Of a stretch of 64,000 nucleotides of DNA, positions 1 to 7,730 are shown piece after piece. Where the stretch lies: positions 3,875-67,874 of the forward strand of contig JAGXHL010000084.1 of the NCBI GenBank assembly GCA_024636215.1. Direction: 5' to 3'. The translations under genes and the position numbers were made by a program. Origin of the DNA: Deltaproteobacteria bacterium. Lineage in GTDB: Bacteria; Desulfobacterota; Desulfuromonadia; Desulfuromonadales; BM103. The first letter of the stretch is position 1, and the number at the start of each line of letters is the position of its first letter. The notes under the pieces are model-generated. The model ran no database searches. It saw only the letters and a list, made by a program, of their open reading frames with translations, and was not told the DNA's origin.

Positions 1-107
1 GCTATCCCGGCCCTGTCTGCCAGGCAACCGGCAACCATAAAACCTATATTGTGGCGAGTTTCGGCATATTCGATACCAGGGTTACCCAACCCGACGATCA
101 GCTTCAA
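1..107 (-). CDS. pth: Peptidyl-tRNA hydrolase, N-terminal part (cut by window edge)
   Basis: Only the first 35 codons are inside the window. They read [20 protein letters not shown] and then IGFMVAG, the start typical of bacterial peptidyl-tRNA hydrolase, including the conserved GLGNPG loop and the family Asn and His residues near position 20. The enzyme cleaves peptidyl-tRNA released from stalled ribosomes. The start is a TTG at 105–107, chosen because translation from it begins exactly at the family N-terminus and no ATG fits. It lies 9 bases after the rplY stop, so both are probably co-transcribed and translationally coupled. Identity is firm although most of the gene is missing. Confidence 0.9.
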   Translation of the reverse strand, partial: MKLIVGLGNPGIEYAETRHNIGFMVAGCLADRAGI

Positions 108-116
108 GGTGGTTGC

Positions 117-758
117 CTATTCTTCGCCAGCATCCTCTTCATCAGCGACAGCCACTTCAGTCTCTTCGTCCTCATCGCCGGCTTCGACCTCTTCAGCCAT
201 ACGACCAACAACGGTCAGAACCGTGAAATTGACATCGTGATGTGACTCAACCCCATCAGGAAGAGCAACTTCATCAATATGCACGCCCTCACCAATACCC
301 AACCCGGTGACATCAATCTCGATGGAGGTTGGAATGCTGGTCGGCAGGCAGAATAATTCAAGCTCGTGACGGACGACCTGCAAAGTACCGCCTTCAGCCT
401 CACCTTTAGATTTGCCAACAGGCTTTACAGGAACCATAACAGCCAGGGACTTCTTCAGGTCGATCGCCAGGAAATCAACGTGTTTTGGATTGCGACGAAT
501 CGCATCAATCTGCATGTCTTTGAGGATAACCACTAGACCGTCGAAAGGACCATCACCCTTGAGTGTGATCAGGGTGTTCCAGCCGGCTTCGGTGGCAACT
601 GCCTGCTGCAGCGCTTTAGGATCAATACGAAGGTTGAGAGGCACATCAACACCTTTACCATAAACGACTGCGGGCACCAGGCCGTCCTGACGAACCTTGC
701 GAGAGCCTCCTTTGCCGATGCGAACTCGCGTTTCTACATTCAGTACCGATTTGGCCAT
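117..758 (-). CDS. rplY: Ribosomal protein L25, long CTC-type form
   Basis: The 213-residue product binds 5S rRNA in the large subunit. It begins with the L25 domain (about residues 5–95, with a GLVPAVVYGKG stretch) and continues with the C-terminal TL5/CTC beta domain (about 100–185). It ends in an acidic tail rich in Glu, Asp, Ala and Val (about 186–213). The short form in gammaproteobacteria has only the first domain, so this is the long general-stress (CTC) form found in many other bacteria. It sits between prs and pth, the usual neighbours, with 56 bases to prs. Start at ATG 758 gives the normal family N-terminus. Confidence 0.95.
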   Translation of the reverse strand: MAKSVLNVETRVRIGKGGSRKVRQDGLVPAVVYGKGVDVPLNLRIDPKALQQAVATEAGWNTLITLKGDGPFDGLVVILKDMQIDAIRRNPKHVDFLAIDLKKSLAVMVPVKPVGKSKGEAEGGTLQVVRHELELFCLPTSIPTSIEIDVTGLGIGEGVHIDEVALPDGVESHHDVNFTVLTVVGRMAEEVEAGDEDEETEVAVADEEDAGEE

Positions 759-814
759 TTATCTATTCCTCCATCCTGAGCTTCTTAATTGAGTTTCTTT
801 ATTTTCTGTCGCAG

Positions 815-1756
815 CTACACGAAAAGTGAGCTGACAGACTCATCACCGTGAATGCGGCGGATCGCTTCCGCCAGAATTTTTGATACTGAGATCGTCCGCA
901 ACCGCGAGCACTTCGCAAGCTTTGCTTCGGTTGGGATTGTGTCGCAAACCAGAACCTCTTTGAGAGAACTCTCATTGATCCGGTCCAGAGCCGGTCCGGA
1001 GAGAACCGCGTGGGTTGCGGTTGCGTAAACGTCACCGGCCCCATGGGCCTTGAGTGCAGCCGCCGCCTGGCAGAGAGTTCCGGCCGTGTCGATCATATCA
1101 TCAACAATGATGCAAGTCTGACCTTTAACATCACCGATGATATGCATGACCTCGGAAACATTTGCCGCACTGCGACGTTTATCGATAATCGCCAGTCCAG
1201 CATTTAATCGCTTCGCAAAAGCCCTGGCACGCTCGGTCCCTCCAGCATCCGGAGAAACCACCACCAGCTTCTCGTCGAGCCTGGACTTGACGTCTTCAAG
1301 AACAGCGGGCGCTGCATAAAGATGATCAACCGGAATATTGAAAAAACCCTGGATCTGCCCTGCATGCAAATCGACGCAGAGCACCCGCTGTGCGCCCGCA
1401 GTCGTAATCAGGTCTGCAATCAACTTGCTGGTAATCGGTGTGCGCGGCGCAACCTTACGATCTTGACGGGCATATCCGAAGTAGGGAATAACGGCTGTAA
1501 TACGGGCGGCCGAGGCTCTCTTCAGCGCATCGATCATCACCAGCAATTCCATCAGGTTATGATTCGCAGGTTGACAGGTCGACTGAACGACAAAAACGTC
1601 TCGACCGCGGACGTTTTCGTTGATTTCCACCATGATTTCGCCGTCGGAGAAAGTCTTGACGACGGCCTGGGCCAATGGCACGGAGAGGTGACGACAGATT
1701 TCCTGCGCCAGGGCAGGGTTTGCATTACCGGTAAAGATTTTCAGCTCTTTAAACAC
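815..1756 (-). CDS. prs: Ribose-phosphate pyrophosphokinase (PRPP synthase)
   Basis: The 313-residue enzyme makes phosphoribosyl pyrophosphate from ribose 5-phosphate and ATP, feeding purine, pyrimidine, histidine, tryptophan and NAD synthesis in the cytosol. Visible signatures are [16 protein letters not shown] near the N-terminus, the [13 protein letters not shown] loop near residue 95, [18 protein letters not shown] near 130, and the PRPP-binding [10 protein letters not shown] near 218. Length matches the class I family (about 315). It is followed by rplY and pth and preceded by a strong palindrome (1971–1998) that could influence its expression. The product also supports the trp genes further along, which use PRPP at the TrpD step. 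Confidence 0.97.
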   Translation of the reverse strand: MFKELKIFTGNANPALAQEICRHLSVPLAQAVVKTFSDGEIMVEINENVRGRDVFVVQSTCQPANHNLMELLVMIDALKRASAARITAVIPYFGYARQDRKVAPRTPITSKLIADLITTAGAQRVLCVDLHAGQIQGFFNIPVDHLYAAPAVLEDVKSRLDEKLVVVSPDAGGTERARAFAKRLNAGLAIIDKRRSAANVSEVMHIIGDVKGQTCIIVDDMIDTAGTLCQAAAALKAHGAGDVYATATHAVLSGPALDRINESSLKEVLVCDTIPTEAKLAKCSRLRTISVSKILAEAIRRIHGDESVSSLFV

Positions 1757-1970
1757 ATCGTCACCCGTTTCTCTGGAAACTTCTGGCCATATCTAATGCA
1801 TGGCCTGCGTCACAACCCAATTAGTTTTCTTCCGGAAACGGCCCTTTTCCGCAATCTCTGCGTCAATCAGGGGATTTGATTGTGCGGCGTAAAGCACTAC
1901 GCCTCCGTTCAAATCCTTGATTTCCTTGACCTTGCGAAAAATTGCTCGCTTCCAGATCGAAAACTGCACC

Positions 1971-1998
1971 GTACCCATCCGGAGTTCCGGATGGGTAC
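1971..1998. promoter_or_regulatory. Perfect 13-bp inverted repeat upstream of prs
   Basis: Arms at 1971–1983 and 1986–1998 are perfect reverse complements separated by only 2 bases. No T-run follows on either strand, so a standard intrinsic terminator is doubtful. It lies between tRNA-Gln and prs, about 215 bases ahead of the prs start, and may be an operator, an RNA processing site or a leader hairpin. Two short minus-strand open frames cross it (from about 2026 and 2030 downward), but neither has a clear ribosome-binding site or a recognised product. Confidence 0.6.
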
Positions 1999-2053
1999 CA
2001 ATTATAATGATAAGCGCACACCTCAAACATACGGGAGTCCGTTATCTAGTGGG

Positions 2054-2128
2054 TGGTAGGGGCGACAGGGATCGAACCTGTGAATGCCGGAATCAAAATC
2101 CGGTGCCTTACCGCTTGGCGACGCCCCT
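2054..2128 (-). tRNA. tRNA-Gln (anticodon TTG)
   Basis: The minus strand folds as a full cloverleaf: acceptor AGGGGCG pairs with CGCCCCT, the D stem is GCC/GGC, the anticodon stem CCGGA/TCCGG encloses loop TTTTGAT with anticodon TTG, and the T arm ACAGG-TTCGATC-CCTGT is followed by discriminator A and an encoded CCA. Length is 75 with CCA. It is placed between ispE and prs, a neighbourhood shared by Geobacter relatives. Confidence 0.95.
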
Positions 2129-2152
2129 ATTTACTCATTATCACCTTAATAC

Positions 2153-3001
2153 TTAGAGTGGGTTAACGACCCGTACCCACCAATCTGTTTCCGCTGACAG
2201 AGATCTAGCGACCTTTTCCGCCTGCCTTCGATCATCAAAGATACCAAAGACTGTCGGTCCGCTACCGGACATGAGTGCCCCGGCAGCACCGCCGGCAACC
2301 AGACGTTCCTTGATAGTCGTGATCACAGGATGGCGTTGGCAGGTAACAGCTTCGAGATCATTGTCCAAAAGGTGCGCTAAACCCCTTGTTCCCACGGGAA
2401 ACCTCGGGATTCTAGCGACTGGCCGAGAGCATGTCAACCCCAAAGTTTTGAAAACCCATGCCGTCGAAACTTCTAAGCCGGGATTCACCAGGACAAACAC
2501 GACCGGAGGCAATCCAGGCCATGGCTGCAGCCGCTCACCAACACCTGTCGCCCAGGCGGCGGACTGATCATAAAGGAAAAAGGGGACGTCGGCTCCGACC
2601 CTTACACCGATGCTCATCAATTCACTATTCGACAGGTTTACTTTCAACATTTTATTCAGCGCCAAAAGCACAGTCGCGGCGTCTGACGACCCGCCCCCCA
2701 TGCCTGCTGCGGCCGGGATGCTTTTGTCAATGCGTATGGATACGCTGCGGGCCACCTCAACATGGGACAGGAAGTGGCGAGCAGCACGGGCAGCGATATT
2801 TTCCTCTCCTGCCGGAAGTACGAGTTGAGAGCAGCTGGCTGTTATTTCAGTCCCCGCGGAGACGATGATATCGAGACGGTCCTGAATATCAACCTTCTGC
2901 ATCAGCGTTGCCAGATCATGATATCCATCCTCACGACGACCTGCAACATGCAGACAAAGGTTGACTTTTGCCGGCGCGAACATTGTTTTCATCATTGTCA
3001 T
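2153..3001 (-). CDS. ispE: 4-diphosphocytidyl-2-C-methyl-D-erythritol kinase
   Basis: A 282-residue GHMP kinase of the non-mevalonate (MEP) isoprenoid pathway; it phosphorylates CDP-methylerythritol. Signatures are APAKVNLCLHVAGRREDGYH at the N-terminus, the glycine-rich ATP loop PAAAGMGGGSSDAA near residue 95, and the C-terminal GALMSGSGPTVFGIF motif near 245. Length is normal. Several ATG codons precede the conserved APAKVN; the one at 3001 is the longest choice and an internal one at residue 7 is possible. tRNA-Gln and prs follow on the same strand. It points away from the TRAP genes that start at 3802, so the 3002–3801 gap carries promoters for both directions. Confidence 0.95.
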   Translation of the reverse strand: MTMMKTMFAPAKVNLCLHVAGRREDGYHDLATLMQKVDIQDRLDIIVSAGTEITASCSQLVLPAGEENIAARAARHFLSHVEVARSVSIRIDKSIPAAAGMGGGSSDAATVLLALNKMLKVNLSNSELMSIGVRVGADVPFFLYDQSAAWATGVGERLQPWPGLPPVVFVLVNPGLEVSTAWVFKTLGLTCSRPVARIPRFPVGTRGLAHLLDNDLEAVTCQRHPVITTIKERLVAGGAAGALMSGSGPTVFGIFDDRRQAEKVARSLSAETDWWVRVVNPL

Positions 3002-3614
3002 AAGGATTCCGGATCATCGAGAATAAAAAAAGCAAACCCATCATAACGGCCAGGTTACAGGTGACGTCAAGCAGAAACACCCTAAAGCGGTCCCAGGTAT
3101 AAGCTAAGGCATCACAAACCATTCTGCCGGCCGCCACGCCAACCAAGCTACAAACATCGATCTAAAGGATTAGTACCGTCAATTCAATCTGGCTGTTTTC
3201 CGCCACAAGGAGTATTTTTCCGCCAATTAATACAACCCGTCGACTCGATTACTGATAGCAGTCAGCCACGATTAAGCCTGAACAAAATCATTTATCAGCA
3301 TCATCAAGTTATTCGAAAGTAAACAAACAAAACAGCGTCCCAGTCATGGCCAGGTTGATTGACCCCTGATCCATTGACTTTGCGGCCTTTCACAGATTTC
3401 TAGAGTGCAACGAAACTGCGCCCTGACAGCCATTTATAACGCTATTTATCTCATCATAAAGGTTCCGGAAAATCACAGTGATGTCACCATCACAATAAAA
3501 AAATAAGAAAAAAATAATAAAACCCCTAAAACAGCGATAAGCACCTGACTTTTTGCAGCAATCCTCGCTTTTCCCTATTGAATTCATAAACCTGTTTTAA
3601 ATCAAACTCTGACA
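3002..3614. other. Non-coding stretch between ispE and the TRAP promoter
   Basis: No open frame here has coding character: stops are frequent in all frames and the base composition is more AT-rich than the flanking genes. It must hold the ispE promoter on the minus strand and possibly the upstream activator sites for the sigma-54 promoter at 3615–3630. I could not identify a specific activator half-site or an RNA gene by eye. Confidence 0.6.
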
Positions 3615-3630
3615 TGGCATCCAACTTGCT
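3615..3630 (+). promoter_or_regulatory. Sigma-54 (RpoN) promoter for the dctPQM genes
   Basis: The sequence TGGCATCCAACTTGCT matches the -24/-12 consensus TGGCACG-N4-TTGCW at 12 of 12 positions except the C and G at positions 6 and 7, with the required GG-N10-GC spacing. A transcript would start near 3642, giving a leader of about 160 bases before dctP. Sigma-54 control with an enhancer-binding DctD-type regulator is known for several C4-dicarboxylate transport operons; no such regulator is in this window. Confidence 0.7.
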
Positions 3631-3749
3631 CAAACAACCCGTTGCTTGCTCAGGACATGACCACATATTCACAATGTTTTCAATGATCACAAACGCCGCG
3701 ACGGCGACAGCAGGCTGCTCAATGGGCGGCATAGAATATTTCTTGAAGG

Positions 3750-3766
3750 GCTGCCTTGGTGGCAGC
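3750..3766 (+). promoter_or_regulatory. Leader hairpin just upstream of dctP
   Basis: GCTGCC and GGCAGC (6 bp) enclose a 5-base loop, ending about 35 bases before the dctP start. Copies of AGAATAT flank it on both sides. It may stabilise the transcript or affect translation of dctP, whose ribosome-binding site AAGGAG lies downstream at about 3790. Confidence 0.35.
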
Positions 3767-3801
3767 AGAGAATATCACTTTTAAACAGTAAGGAGCACAA
3801 A

Positions 3802-4794
3802 ATGACAAAGAACAAGATTTTACTGGTAAGCCTGATGGTCGCAGTGACATGCGTCGCTTCGGCAACGGTTGCAATGGCCGCGCCGATTGTAATCAAGTTC
3901 TCTCACGTTGTCGCTGAGAACACTCCGAAAGGCCAGATGGCCAACAAGTTCAAGGAGTTGGTCGACCAGCGCCTGGCAGGCAAAGTTGTGGTTGAAGTTT
4001 TCCCTAACTCTCAACTCTTCGGCGACAACAAGGTTCTTGAAGCAATGGCCCTTGGCGATGTCCAGCTCGCCGCACCGGCCCTCTCCAAGTTTGAGAAGTA
4101 CACCCCTTCACTGCAAATCTTCGACCTGCCATTCCTGTTCAAGAACATGGATGCGGTAGAAAAGTTTCAGCAGGGCCCGGTCGGCCAGAAAATGCTGATG
4201 TCGATGAAAAACAAAGGTCTGATCGGTCTTGGCTACCTGCACAACGGCATGAAGCAGATCTCCTCCAATGATCCGTTGCGTGTTCCTGCTGATGCCAAGG
4301 ACAAGAAATTCCGCATCATGACCTCCGACGTCCTGGCTGCTCAGTATGAGGCTGTTGGCGCCATGCCCCTGAAGAAGCCTTTCTCGGAAGTTTTCACCCT
4401 GCTGCAGACTAAAGCGATCGACGGTCAGGAGAATACCTGGTCGAACATCTATTCGAAGAAGTTCTTTGAGGTACAGCCTTACATCACGGAAACCGACCAC
4501 GGTGTACTTGATTACCTGGTCGTCACCTCCACCGCATTCTGGATGGACCTGCCTGACGACATCCGTGCTGAAGTCAAAAAAGCTCTTGACGAAGCCATCG
4601 CCTTCGGCAACAAGGTCTCCTCTGACAAGGCGACTGAAGACCGTCAGAAGATCGTTGACTCCAAGCGTTCCGAAATCATCACCCTCAGTGATGACGAGCG
4701 TCAGCTGTGGGTAGAAGCGATGAAGCCGGTCTGGAAGAAGTTTGAAGATGCCATCGGCGCTGAATACATCGAGGCAGCCGTACAGTCCAACTAA
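3802..4794 (+). CDS. dctP: TRAP transporter solute-binding protein, DctP family
   Basis: The 330-residue periplasmic protein captures an organic acid, most likely a C4-dicarboxylate, and hands it to DctQM. A cleavable signal peptide ends at AMA-AP (about residue 26). The DctP fold follows, with FSHVVAENTPKG, NSQLFGDNKVLEAM, the ligand arginine in the KKFRIM segment (about residue 170) and the DGQENTW motif (about 210). The start ATG at 3802 has a strong AAGGAG site. A sigma-54 promoter lies upstream, and a strong terminator separates it from dctQ, so the binding protein is probably made in excess over the membrane subunits. The exact ligand cannot be read from sequence. Confidence 0.93.
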   Translation: MTKNKILLVSLMVAVTCVASATVAMAAPIVIKFSHVVAENTPKGQMANKFKELVDQRLAGKVVVEVFPNSQLFGDNKVLEAMALGDVQLAAPALSKFEKYTPSLQIFDLPFLFKNMDAVEKFQQGPVGQKMLMSMKNKGLIGLGYLHNGMKQISSNDPLRVPADAKDKKFRIMTSDVLAAQYEAVGAMPLKKPFSEVFTLLQTKAIDGQENTWSNIYSKKFFEVQPYITETDHGVLDYLVVTSTAFWMDLPDDIRAEVKKALDEAIAFGNKVSSDKATEDRQKIVDSKRSEIITLSDDERQLWVEAMKPVWKKFEDAIGAEYIEAAVQSN

Positions 4795-4807
4795 TCGATC
4801 CACAGCC

Positions 4808-4841
4808 GTTGCGGGCCCTGTCACCAGGGCCCGCAACTTTT
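4808..4841 (+). terminator. Intra-operon terminator between dctP and dctQ
   Basis: A perfect 13-bp GC-rich stem (4808–4820 with 4825–4837) has the loop TCAC and is followed by TTTT. It is a canonical rho-independent terminator placed inside an evident operon, so partial read-through would give high DctP and lower DctQM. Confidence 0.88.
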
Positions 4842-4869
4842 CCCAGCATTGGCTTTCAAGGGGCTTGTC

Positions 4870-5424
4870 ATGTTTTTCAGGATACTCAACGGCATAGAAG
4901 AGACGATCATCGCCGTTTTATTGGCGGTTATGACGTTACTGGTTTTTTTTGAAGTCGTATTGCGCTTCGGTTTTGGCGTGGGCCTGATGTGGGCCCAGGA
5001 GCTCACTCTGCACATGTCGGCCTGGCTGGTGTTGTTCGGCGTTTCCTACGGCATCAAGGTCGGTTCCCACATCGGCGTTGACGCCCTGGTGAAGATCATG
5101 CCTGCCTTGGCCCGCAGAGTCATCGGCGGCATCGCTGTGGCGGCTTGCCTCTTCTATACCGCGCTCTTCATAAAGGGGTCATGGGTTTATCTCGCCATGA
5201 TGTACAAGATCGGCATTGAACTTGACGACATGCCGGTACAGAAGTGGGTGGCCCATAGCATTCTCCTGATCGGCATGACAATGATCGCAATCAGATTAGT
5301 GATGCTGCTTTGGGGCGTATTCACCGGCAAAAACGAAGGCTTCACTTTAAGTGATGAAGCAAAAGAAAGCATGCACCTGGCCGAAGAGACCAAGGCCGCT
5401 CTGCAGGGAGGTAAATCAGAATGA
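4870..5424 (+). CDS. dctQ: TRAP transporter small membrane subunit, DctQ family
   Basis: The 184-residue protein has four hydrophobic segments (about residues 13–33, 45–65, 85–105 and 125–147), as expected for DctQ, which stabilises the large subunit in the inner membrane. The WAQELTLHMSAWLVLFG stretch near the second segment is typical of the family. I place the start at ATG 4870, preceded by AAGGGG at good spacing, rather than the in-frame TTG at 4849 that lies against the terminator. The charged C-terminal tail overlaps dctM by 4 bases (ATGA), showing translational coupling. Confidence 0.9.
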   Translation: MFFRILNGIEETIIAVLLAVMTLLVFFEVVLRFGFGVGLMWAQELTLHMSAWLVLFGVSYGIKVGSHIGVDALVKIMPALARRVIGGIAVAACLFYTALFIKGSWVYLAMMYKIGIELDDMPVQKWVAHSILLIGMTMIAIRLVMLLWGVFTGKNEGFTLSDEAKESMHLAEETKAALQGGKSE

Positions 5425-6821
5425 CCACCGTTGCACTTTTTTTCATACTGTTGCTCTGCCTGCTGACCGGCATGCCGATCGCATTTGCCCTGGGCTTGTC
5501 GAGCATTACGACGATCTTGCTGTTTTCCAGCGATTCGCTGGCATCGATCGCCCTGAAGCTGCTTGAATCCCAATCGGAGCATTATACCTTGCTGGCGATT
5601 CCGTTCTTCATCCTTTCCTCGACTTTTCTGTCAACCGGAGGCGTCGCTGCCAGGATTATCAATTTCGCCATCGACTGCGTCGGCTGGATTCGCGGTGGCC
5701 TGGCCATGGCCTCGGTGCTGGCCTGCATGATTTTTGCCGCCGTCTCGGGATCTTCGCCGGCAACGGTTGCCGCGATTGGCTCGATCGTCATCGTCGGCAT
5801 GGTTCAGGCCGGTTATCCCAAAGCGATGGCTGCGGGCGTCATCACCAATGCGGGAACGCTCGGTATCCTGATCCCGCCGTCGATCGTCATGCTGGTTTAC
5901 GCTGCCGCGACCGAAGAATCCGCTGCACGCCTGTTCATGGCAGGTTTTCTGCCCGGTATCATGATGGGCGTGATGCTGATGATCGTCATCTACATTGTCG
6001 CACGAATCAAGGGCTTGCCTGCGCAACCATGGGTTGGCTTCAAGGCGTTGATGCTTTCCAGCGGCAGTGCCAGCTGGGGCCTGATGCTGATCGTCATCGT
6101 GCTCGGCTCAATCTACGGCGGTATCTGCAGTCCCACCGAAGCCGCCGCGGTTTCCGCCGTCTATGCCTTCCTTATCGCGATCTTCATCTACCGCGACATG
6201 GGCCCACTCAAAGGGGTTAAATGGCGCAGAGACAAAAATGACGGGGTGCCGACAATCCTCGTCCGCAACCTGTTCTTGTCTCTAAAAGCCTTGCCGCTGA
6301 CAATCTTCCACAAGGACACCAAGAGAATCCTGATGGATTCTTCCAAGGTCTCCATCATGCTGCTTTTCATTATCGGCAACGCGATGCTGTTTGCCCATGT
6401 ACTGACCACCGAACGGATCCCGCACCATATCGCAGAGATCATCGTCGGCTGGGGCTTGCCCGCCTGGGGCTTCCTGATTGTCGTCAACGTCCTCTTACTG
6501 ATCGCCGGAAACTTCATGGAGCCGTCCGCAATCCTGCTGATCATGGCCCCGATCCTTTTCCCAATTGCCGTCAAGCTCGGAATCGACCCGATTCACCTCG
6601 GCATCATCATGGTCGTCAACATGGAGATCGGCATGATTACCCCACCGGTCGGACTCAACCTGTTCGTGACCTCGGGAATTACCGGCGAGAGCATTACCTG
6701 GGTCATTCGTGCCGCACTACCATGGCTTGCGATCCTGCTGGTCTTCCTGATTCTGATCACCTACATCCCGCAGATTTCACTCTGGCTGCCGGAATACATT
6801 GATCACCTGAAGGGGTACTGA
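5421..6821 (+). CDS. dctM: TRAP transporter large membrane subunit, DctM family
   Basis: The 466-residue ion-coupled permease forms the translocation path of the DctPQM system. Family signatures include ALGLSS early, SGSSPATVAAIGS near residue 110, GILIPPSIVMLVYA near 150, and ITPPVGLNLFV near 410. Around twelve hydrophobic segments are visible. It is about 40 residues longer than the common 425-residue form because of a charged cytoplasmic insert after the middle helices (about residues 255–310). It starts in the ATGA overlap with dctQ and is followed by a terminator-like hairpin. Transport is normally sodium-dependent in this family. Confidence 0.93.
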   Translation: MTTVALFFILLLCLLTGMPIAFALGLSSITTILLFSSDSLASIALKLLESQSEHYTLLAIPFFILSSTFLSTGGVAARIINFAIDCVGWIRGGLAMASVLACMIFAAVSGSSPATVAAIGSIVIVGMVQAGYPKAMAAGVITNAGTLGILIPPSIVMLVYAAATEESAARLFMAGFLPGIMMGVMLMIVIYIVARIKGLPAQPWVGFKALMLSSGSASWGLMLIVIVLGSIYGGICSPTEAAAVSAVYAFLIAIFIYRDMGPLKGVKWRRDKNDGVPTILVRNLFLSLKALPLTIFHKDTKRILMDSSKVSIMLLFIIGNAMLFAHVLTTERIPHHIAEIIVGWGLPAWGFLIVVNVLLLIAGNFMEPSAILLIMAPILFPIAVKLGIDPIHLGIIMVVNMEIGMITPPVGLNLFVTSGITGESITWVIRAALPWLAILLVFLILITYIPQISLWLPEYIDHLKGY

Positions 6822-6839
6822 CCAATTCAGGGCTATTAA

Positions 6840-6862
6840 GGGGAGGGAAAAATTCCCTCCCC
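6840..6862 (+). terminator. Probable terminator after dctM
   Basis: A perfect 10-bp stem (6840–6849 with 6853–6862) has a 3-base A loop and is followed by GCTTTGCTT, a weak T-rich stretch. It separates dctPQM from the UspA gene. Confidence 0.6.
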
Positions 6863-6954
6863 GCTTTGCTTGCACTTTATCTATTTCAAGGTAAACAGTT
6901 GATAGATCAACATAACGGATCATCAGCTGCTGGCTTTTTCCGGGAGAACTCAAT

Positions 6955-7443
6955 ATGTTGCCAAACTACAAAAACATTCTTTATGCGACCGACATGACAC
7001 CCAACTCTGAATACGCGTTCAAACACGCAGTCATGATGGCCAGACGATCAAAGGCAAAAATCTATTTGCTACACGTTGTCCCCGAAATCGATGCAGGCTT
7101 TCGCAATTATGTCACAGCAATCATGGGCCAGGGCAAACTTGAAGCTTTTGAAGAGCAGCATGAAGAAGATGCGCGCAATAACCTGAAGAAGAGGCTGGAA
7201 ACCTTTGCTCACGAAGAACTGGAAGACCACCCGGAAGATCTGAAAAATATTGCAGTTATTGAAGTTGTCCACGGTCATGCGGCCCCTCAGATACTGCGTG
7301 CGGCAGAGCGTCATCAGGTCGACGTAATCGTTATGGGTACACACGGCAAGGGCGCGCTGCAGCATACCTTTCTCGGCAGCGTAGCCGAGCAGGTGCTGCA
7401 TAAATCAAAAAAACCGGTTTTCGTCATCCCTATTCCTGATTAA
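6955..7443 (+). CDS. Universal stress protein, UspA family
   Basis: The 162-residue single-domain protein has the UspA fold: NILYATDMTPNSEYAFKHA at the N-terminus, LLHVVPE near residue 43, and the ATP-binding GTHGKGALQHTFLGSVAEQV segment near 127–147, close to the family G-2x-G-9x-G-S/T pattern. It therefore probably binds ATP. It is flanked by TRAP genes on the same strand. UspA proteins are often encoded with TRAP transporters, and TeaD, which regulates the Halomonas TeaABC TRAP system, is a known example, so a regulatory role for one of the two systems is plausible but unproven here. An insertion with Glu, Asp and His (about 55–90) separates the first strands. Confidence 0.88.
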   Translation: MLPNYKNILYATDMTPNSEYAFKHAVMMARRSKAKIYLLHVVPEIDAGFRNYVTAIMGQGKLEAFEEQHEEDARNNLKKRLETFAHEELEDHPEDLKNIAVIEVVHGHAAPQILRAAERHQVDVIVMGTHGKGALQHTFLGSVAEQVLHKSKKPVFVIPIPD

Positions 7444-7454
7444 AAGTCAACTCT

Positions 7455-7486
7455 TTCAATAGGGGGTGCCAGCACCCCCTATTGAA
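7455..7486. terminator. Long symmetric hairpin after the UspA gene
   Basis: A perfect 15-bp inverted repeat (7455–7469 with 7472–7486) has a 2-base centre. It starts 11 bases after the UspA stop. The arm ends give AAT and ATT rather than a long T-run, so termination is likely but not canonical. Confidence 0.55.
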
Positions 7487-7561
7487 CTCCAACGAGCCCC
7501 CTCTCCCGCCTCAACAGTATCCCAGCCTGTACGTCATATAAACATCTCAACAAAATCACAC

Positions 7562-7593
7562 CTCAAACATTTAAAATCTCAAACATTTAAAAT
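7562..7593 (+). repeat. Two perfect tandem 16-bp repeats upstream of the TAXI gene
   Basis: CTCAAACATTTAAAAT occurs twice in direct succession (7562–7577 and 7578–7593), about 140 bases before the binding-protein start. Tandem AT-rich direct repeats in a promoter region suggest a binding site for a transcription factor. Confidence 0.75.
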
Positions 7594-7730
7594 CTTTGCA
7601 AAAATAGAACATTGTGTTTAAATCTAAAAGTATGACTTCTCTTAACGCTGTTCTATTGCCAAGATGGCAATTGTTTATATCGTCGTGTGCAAATGCGTGT
7701 CAGCAACAACAACCCAAGAGGAGGAAACAA

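Noticed and set aside
1793..2026. Open frame of 77 codons upstream of prs (61 codons from an inner ATG)
   Set aside because: Codon use is not bad, but there is no ribosome site, the palindrome crosses the possible start codon, and the product resembles nothing I recognise, including SpoVG, which is found here in some relatives.
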